Below, piece by piece: positions 5,023 to 7,281 of a stretch of DNA of 7,281 nt (the first letter of the stretch is position 1; each line of letters begins with the position of its first letter). Source of the DNA: Lysobacter_L cavernae (GTDB lineage Bacteria > Pseudomonadota > Gammaproteobacteria > Xanthomonadales > Xanthomonadaceae); assembly GCF_042648505.1 (NCBI RefSeq), contig NZ_JBHRXK010000017.1, positions 1 to 7,281 on the forward strand, given 5' to 3'. The notes below the pieces were generated by a model. That model saw only the letters and a program-made list of their open reading frames with translations. It was not told the DNA's origin and searched no databases. The translations under genes were made by a program, and so were the position numbers.

Positions 5023-5278
5023 GCCACCACGGTGATGGTGTCACCCGACTGCATAGCGAACTCGTAACGACCTGCGTCCGTGACCTCTAGGACTGACACG
5101 GAAGGCCCCCAAGGGAAGCCGCTGGGATTACCAGCTCCAAGACATCAGTGAACGTGATTGAGAAAGGCTCCAGCAGCTGCGGAGCGCCAGAGAACTCAAG
5201 GCTGCATGAGCGGCTGGGCCAGTCATACCGGATAGCCACAAGCGATGCATCATGCATTTGATGAATGGCTAGAGTCAT
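4977..5278 (-). pseudogene. Frameshifted small cassette gene (PWGPSVS motif)
   Basis: The frame from ATG 5278 encodes MTLAIHQMHDASLVAIRYDW and continues to VLELVIPAAS, then stops at TAG 5087-5089 after 63 residues. In the next frame the sequence resumes as PWGPSVSVLEVTDAGRYEFA then MQSGDTITVVA, clearly the natural continuation, and then runs into the attC, ending at TAA 4977-4979. One missing base between about 5115 and 5127 explains both parts; restored, the protein would be about 100 residues. The plan (short beta-rich protein, 'H-a-L--I--DW', 'PWGpSvs', 'eMQSGD-I') is one I have seen in small uncharacterised proteins, function unknown. It may be a real mutation or a base-calling error. There is no signal peptide. 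Confidence 0.75.
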
Positions 5279-5288
5279 CTCATGTGGC

Positions 5289-5348
5289 GCCTAACGCCGG
5301 AATTAAGCCGACCCGCGAAGCGGGTTCGGCTTGAATGACTTGTTATGC
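5289..5348 (-). repeat. attC: attC site 12 (60 bp)
   Basis: Outer cores GCCTAAC (5289-5295) and GTTATGC (5342-5348). Slightly diverged: GCCGGA for GCCTGA on one arm and GACTTG for GAATTG on the other. Own site of N1 copy b. Confidence 0.93.
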
Positions 5349-5628
5349 GGTGATTGCCGGAAGAGCGGGAAGAACTTGCCCCCGCAACAACAGCAGCACC
5401 GCCCCAGGGCGAACACTACCAAATTGCGGGCAGAAGCCTTGCCGAGAAGCCACGGCGCCAGATGTGCCCGAAGCCGCCAACAACCGGGACGCCAAAATGT
5501 AGCAGCGCGAGTGGCGAAGCGGTGGACGCCACGATGGCGACGAGAACCGGGGCCGCTACCCGGAGCCGACCCAGCACGGCGCGAAAGACTGGCCGAATGA
5601 GCAACTACCGCGATGCTTTTGCAACGCT
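5349..5628 (-). mobile_element. ORF-less cassette, family N1, copy b
   Basis: A 280-base body aligned end to end with 463-742. The first 30 bases after the core are identical, as is GCGAAAGACTGGCCGAATGA near the other end. In between, a one-base loss (AAATTGCGGG against AAATTACCGGG) is cancelled by a one-base gain about 45 bases on, so the same long frames are open in both copies, on both strands. This is weak evidence for coding because the total length would be equal anyway. No ribosome binding site supports a start. Both copies have a 60-base attC and GTTATGC cores. Confidence 0.6.
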
Positions 5629-5740
5629 GCATAACGCCTGAGTTAAGCCGACTTGCGTAGTGGAGGCAAAAGCGTGGCAAGCTTTTTCTGCCACGCTTTT
5701 GCTGGAACGAAGCAAGTTCGGCTTGAACGAATTGTTAGGG
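5629..5740 (-). repeat. attC: attC site 13 (112 bp, long type)
   Basis: Outer cores GCATAAC (5629-5635) and GTTAGGG (5734-5740). Inner stem GCAAAAGCGTGGCA / TGCCACGCTTTTGC is perfect over 14 bases and differs from site 8 by matched changes on both arms. Confidence 0.95.
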
Positions 5741-6116
5741 CCCACTCTGCCACCAGTGCCTGCCCTTGAGCAACGCCCCCGGCCAAGTTGCCGTTACAAC
5801 CGAAGCCGAGATGGCCGGGCGCGCCCGATGCAGCCCACCGGATGCCCAACGAAGCGACAGCAGGCTTGCCCCGGAACCTGGCCGTGAGTGACCCCGATGA
5901 CCGGGAGGCGAGGGTGCCAACGGTGAACTCATTGCGCGCGCGAGGATGTAGCCGAAGCGTCAAGAGCCGAGCAAGCAAGCCGCGCGCAACGCGGGCGGCG
6001 GGGTAGCACGATGCTTTGAGCTGGTAGCACCGCAATGTTGGAGCGGGAGCCGTGCGCGAAGCGGGCGGCGGAGCACGCGAGAATCTACAGCCGACAATTC
6101 AGCGAAGCCGTGTGGG
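5741..6116 (-). mobile_element. ORF-less cassette, family N2, copy b
   Basis: A 376-base body homologous throughout to 4586-4962 and more closely to 6806-7182 (for example TTGCCCCGGAACCTGGCCGTGAG and GACCGGGAGGCGAGGGTGCCAA blocks). It carries GATGTAGCCGAAGCG near 5946. CGTGC and GCACG flank GCGAAGCGGGCGGC near 6049-6076, a possible hairpin whose centre resembles an attC tip. No credible gene is seen on either strand. Confidence 0.7.
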
Positions 6117-6176
6117 GCCTAACGCCTGAATTAAGCCGAGCCGCGAAGCGGCTTCGGCTTGAATGAATTGTTAGAG
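6117..6176 (-). repeat. attC: attC site 14 (60 bp)
   Basis: Outer cores GCCTAAC (6117-6123) and GTTAGAG (6170-6176); arms as in site 6. Its core supplies the TAA stop of the DUF2059-like gene. Confidence 0.95.
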
Positions 6177-6674
6177 TGCGCCCTTGTAACCACAAGCTCT
6201 CAGCTCTTTGTCTTCCGCGGCCTTTGCCGCGAGCGCCATCTCACGGGAGAAGTCGCGGTTAATCATCTTGGCGCCGGCGCTAGTCCGCGAAAAAGCCAGG
6301 ATCTGCTGCATTTCGCTCTCCCCAATGCTGGGGGAGGTCATCTCGGTTGGAATGCTTTTGAGCTTGTAGAACTGCACGATGCCATGTTGGGTGTACTTAG
6401 TTCCGGCGGGAGACTCATAGAATGCAAGTGCAACGGCAATCTCCTCGCTTTTGAGCTTGGACCCAAGAAAGGCGGAGATTGAGGATGTGTAGGTGGTAAG
6501 TGGTATTGACGCAACACAATCGAAGTTGGCTTGCGGGATGTGGCCCTTAAGTGCGAGCTCTGTTCCAAGTTTAGTTACGTAATCGGAGCGGGCTGTTTGG
6601 ACAAGCCGTGAGGCCTCCCCAGCTAGTGAGGCTGAGCTGATCATGGCAAGCAGCAGAAAAAGAACAGATCGCAC
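6171..6674 (-). CDS. Secreted DUF2059-like protein
   Basis: 167 residues from GTG at 6674. This start is preferred over ATG 6689 because GGAGG (6687-6683) lies eight bases upstream of the GTG and would fall inside the longer form; it also gives a clean signal peptide, MRSVLFLLLAMISSASLA, cut before GEA. The mature protein is helical. LAFYESPAGTKYTQ, about residues 83-96, is the FY-SPAG-K motif of DUF2059-type proteins, and it recurs in weaker form as LAFSRTSAGAKMIN at about 126-139, suggesting internal duplication. Two cysteines (near 53 and 161) could form a disulfide. The likely place is the periplasm; the function of the family is unknown. TAA stop in the attC core. Confidence 0.75.
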   Translation of the reverse strand: MRSVLFLLLAMISSASLAGEASRLVQTARSDYVTKLGTELALKGHIPQANFDCVASIPLTTYTSSISAFLGSKLKSEEIAVALAFYESPAGTKYTQHGIVQFYKLKSIPTEMTSPSIGESEMQQILAFSRTSAGAKMINRDFSREMALAAKAAEDKELRACGYKGAL

Positions 6675-6682
6675 CCTTGTAA

Positions 6683-6687
6683 CCTCC
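6683..6687 (-). promoter_or_regulatory. Ribosome binding site that decides the start at 6674
   Basis: GGAGG on the minus strand, eight bases before GTG 6674. It lies within codons 2-3 of the alternative longer form from ATG 6689, which itself has only GAGCGCT upstream. This supports the shorter form. Confidence 0.65.
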
Positions 6688-6693
6688 ATAGCG

Positions 6694-6805
6694 CTCTAAC
6701 GCCTGAGTTAAGCCGACTTGCGTAGTGGAGCCAAACACATGGCAAGCTTTTTCTGCCATGTATTTGATGTAGCGAAGCAAGTTCGGCTTGAACGAACTGT
6801 TAGGG
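6694..6805 (-). repeat. attC: attC site 15 (112 bp, long type)
   Basis: Outer cores CTCTAAC (6694-6700) and GTTAGGG (6799-6805). The inner stem CAAACACATGGCA / TGCCATGTATTTG is that of site 3 with one C-A mismatch, a decayed pair. GAACTG replaces GAATTG next to the core. Confidence 0.93.
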
Positions 6806-7182
6806 CCCACTCTGCCACCAGTGCCCGCCCTTGAGCAACGTCCCCGGCCAAGTCGCCGTTACACCCGAGGCCGAGCCAACCGGGCGCGCCCGACGTAGCT
6901 CACCGGGCGCTCAACGAAGCGACTGCAGGCTTGCCCCGGAACCTAGCCGTGAGCGACCTGATGACCGGGAGGCGAGGGTGCCAACGGCGAACTCAATGCG
7001 CGCGCCAGGATGTGGCCGAAGCGCCAAGAGCCGAACAAGCAAGCCGCGCGCAACGCGGGCGGCGGTGAAGCACGATGATTTGAATTTGGCAGCGCCGCAG
7101 TGTTGGGGCGGGAGCCGTGCGCGATAGCGGGCGGCGGAGCACGCTGGAATCTACAACCGACAATCCAACGAAGCCAAGTGGG
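6806..7182 (-). mobile_element. ORF-less cassette, family N2, copy c
   Basis: A 377-base body closely related to 5741-6116. It carries GATGTGGCCGAAGCG near 7009 and the AAGCAAGCCGCGCGCAACG block near 7037. Several single-base indels relative to the other copies break every shared frame, so protein coding is unlikely. Its ends are near-inverted repeats, GTTAGGGCCCAC against GTTAGGCCCCAC, with the same single mismatch as in the other complete N2 copies. Confidence 0.7.
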
Positions 7183-7242
7183 GCCTAACGCCTGAGTTAA
7201 GCCGAGCCGCGAAGCGGCTTCGGCTTGAACGAATTGTTAGGG
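7183..7242 (-). repeat. attC: attC site 16 (60 bp)
   Basis: Outer cores GCCTAAC (7183-7189) and GTTAGGG (7236-7242). A short-type site belonging to an N2 cassette; the other three N2 copies have long-type sites. Confidence 0.95.
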
Positions 7243-7281
7243 CCCACTCTGCCACTGGAGCCCACCCCTCAGCAACGTCCC
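7243..7281 (-). mobile_element. ORF-less cassette, family N2, copy d (partial)
   Basis: The 39 bases after the last attC begin CCCACTCTGCCAC and continue with CAGCAACGTCCC, matching the left ends of the other three N2 copies with a few differences. The rest is outside the window. Confidence 0.75.

Larger units (their letters stand above)
101..7281 (-). mobile_element. Integron cassette array (sedentary chromosomal type)
   Basis: Sixteen attC sites, all in the same orientation, separate fifteen complete cassette bodies plus one truncated body at each end. Read on the minus strand each site has the classical form RYYYAAC...AATTCrTTCAAGCCG...CGGCTTAAyTCAGGCGTTRRRY, which puts the integrase and attI to the right of the window. 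Gene direction agrees: every supported cassette gene is on the minus strand and sits just before its attC. Cassette limits are confirmed independently because the 7-base core at the start of a cassette matches the core at its own end (for example GTTAGAC at both ends of 1585-1786, GTTAGGG for 1899-2319). The attC type suggests Xanthomonadales. Confidence 0.95.

Noticed and set aside
4447..5044. Long minus-strand frames in the N2 cassette (4447-4878, 4655-5044) and similar ones at 5643-6035 and 6571-6810
   Set aside because: They contain translated attC hairpins, lack ribosome binding sites, and are not kept in frame among N2 copies.
785..6482. Several plus-strand frames that begin MNELLG or MNDLL (at 785, 1881, 3270, 5331, 6159)
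   Set aside because: The start is the attC sequence TTGAATGAATTGTTAGG read on the wrong strand; the frames run antisense through real minus-strand genes or through ORF-less bodies.
6675..6689. ATG 6689 as the start of the DUF2059-like gene
   Set aside because: The best ribosome binding site (6683-6687) would be inside that longer form; it fits GTG 6674 better.
403..7242. A CRISPR array, because of regular repeats with unique sequence between them
   Set aside because: The repeats are 60-112 bases with imperfect palindromes and integron cores, and the spacing is 200-700 bases with genes in between; these are attC sites.
101..7281. An integrase gene (intI) or attI
   Set aside because: No frame has tyrosine recombinase motifs, and every core in the window belongs to an attC; the direction of the array places both to the right of the window.

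Overview
The window is a stretch of a sedentary chromosomal integron (a superintegron-type cassette array). Sixteen attC recombination sites occur about every 200-700 bases. All read in the same direction, and the cassettes run on the minus strand, so the integrase gene and attI should lie beyond the right end; neither is in the window. The attC sequences (arms AAGCCG/CGGCTT, outer cores GTTAGGC/GCCTAAC) are of the type I associate with Xanthomonas, Stenotrophomonas and relatives (Xanthomonadales). That assignment comes from memory of the attC type and is an inference.

Layout, left to right. Positions 1-100 are the right end of an IS3-type insertion sequence (transposase C-terminus plus terminal repeat). 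It abuts, and has probably cut, an ORF-less cassette (101-402). Then follow complete cassettes: ORF-less type N1 (463-742); a small membrane protein (797-1102); a small Xre/MbcA/ParS-like toxin-binding-domain protein (1232-1489); a short ORF-less cassette (1585-1786); a SecD-P1-like lipoprotein (1893-2309); a YDH-repeat protein (2382-2732); a conserved small protein, possibly DUF6547 (2804-3172); a HEPN-like protein (3282-3704); a two-gene RelE/HigB-HigA type toxin-antitoxin cassette with its own promoter and operator (3820-4458); ORF-less type N2 (4586-4962); a frameshifted small gene (4977-5278); a second N1 copy (5349-5628); a second N2 copy (5741-6116); a DUF2059-like secreted protein (6171-6674); a third N2 copy (6806-7182); and the start of a fourth N2 copy (7243-7281).

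The cassettes are not a pathway. Each gene starts within about 10-35 bases of its cassette start, leaving no room for a promoter, so most depend on read-through from upstream. The exception is the toxin-antitoxin cassette. Six of the genes use a TAA stop that lies inside the attC core.

The least expected signals are structural. (1) In almost every cassette the two ends are inverted repeats that run past the 7-base core to 8-13 bases, specific to that cassette, so a circular cassette has a longer attC stem than the same site in the array. (2) There are two attC size classes, about 60 and about 112 bases; the long class has an inner hairpin whose arms change sequence while staying paired. (3) Nearly half of the cassettes have no convincing gene. 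They fall into repeated families that share the short motif GATGTrGCCGAAGCG.
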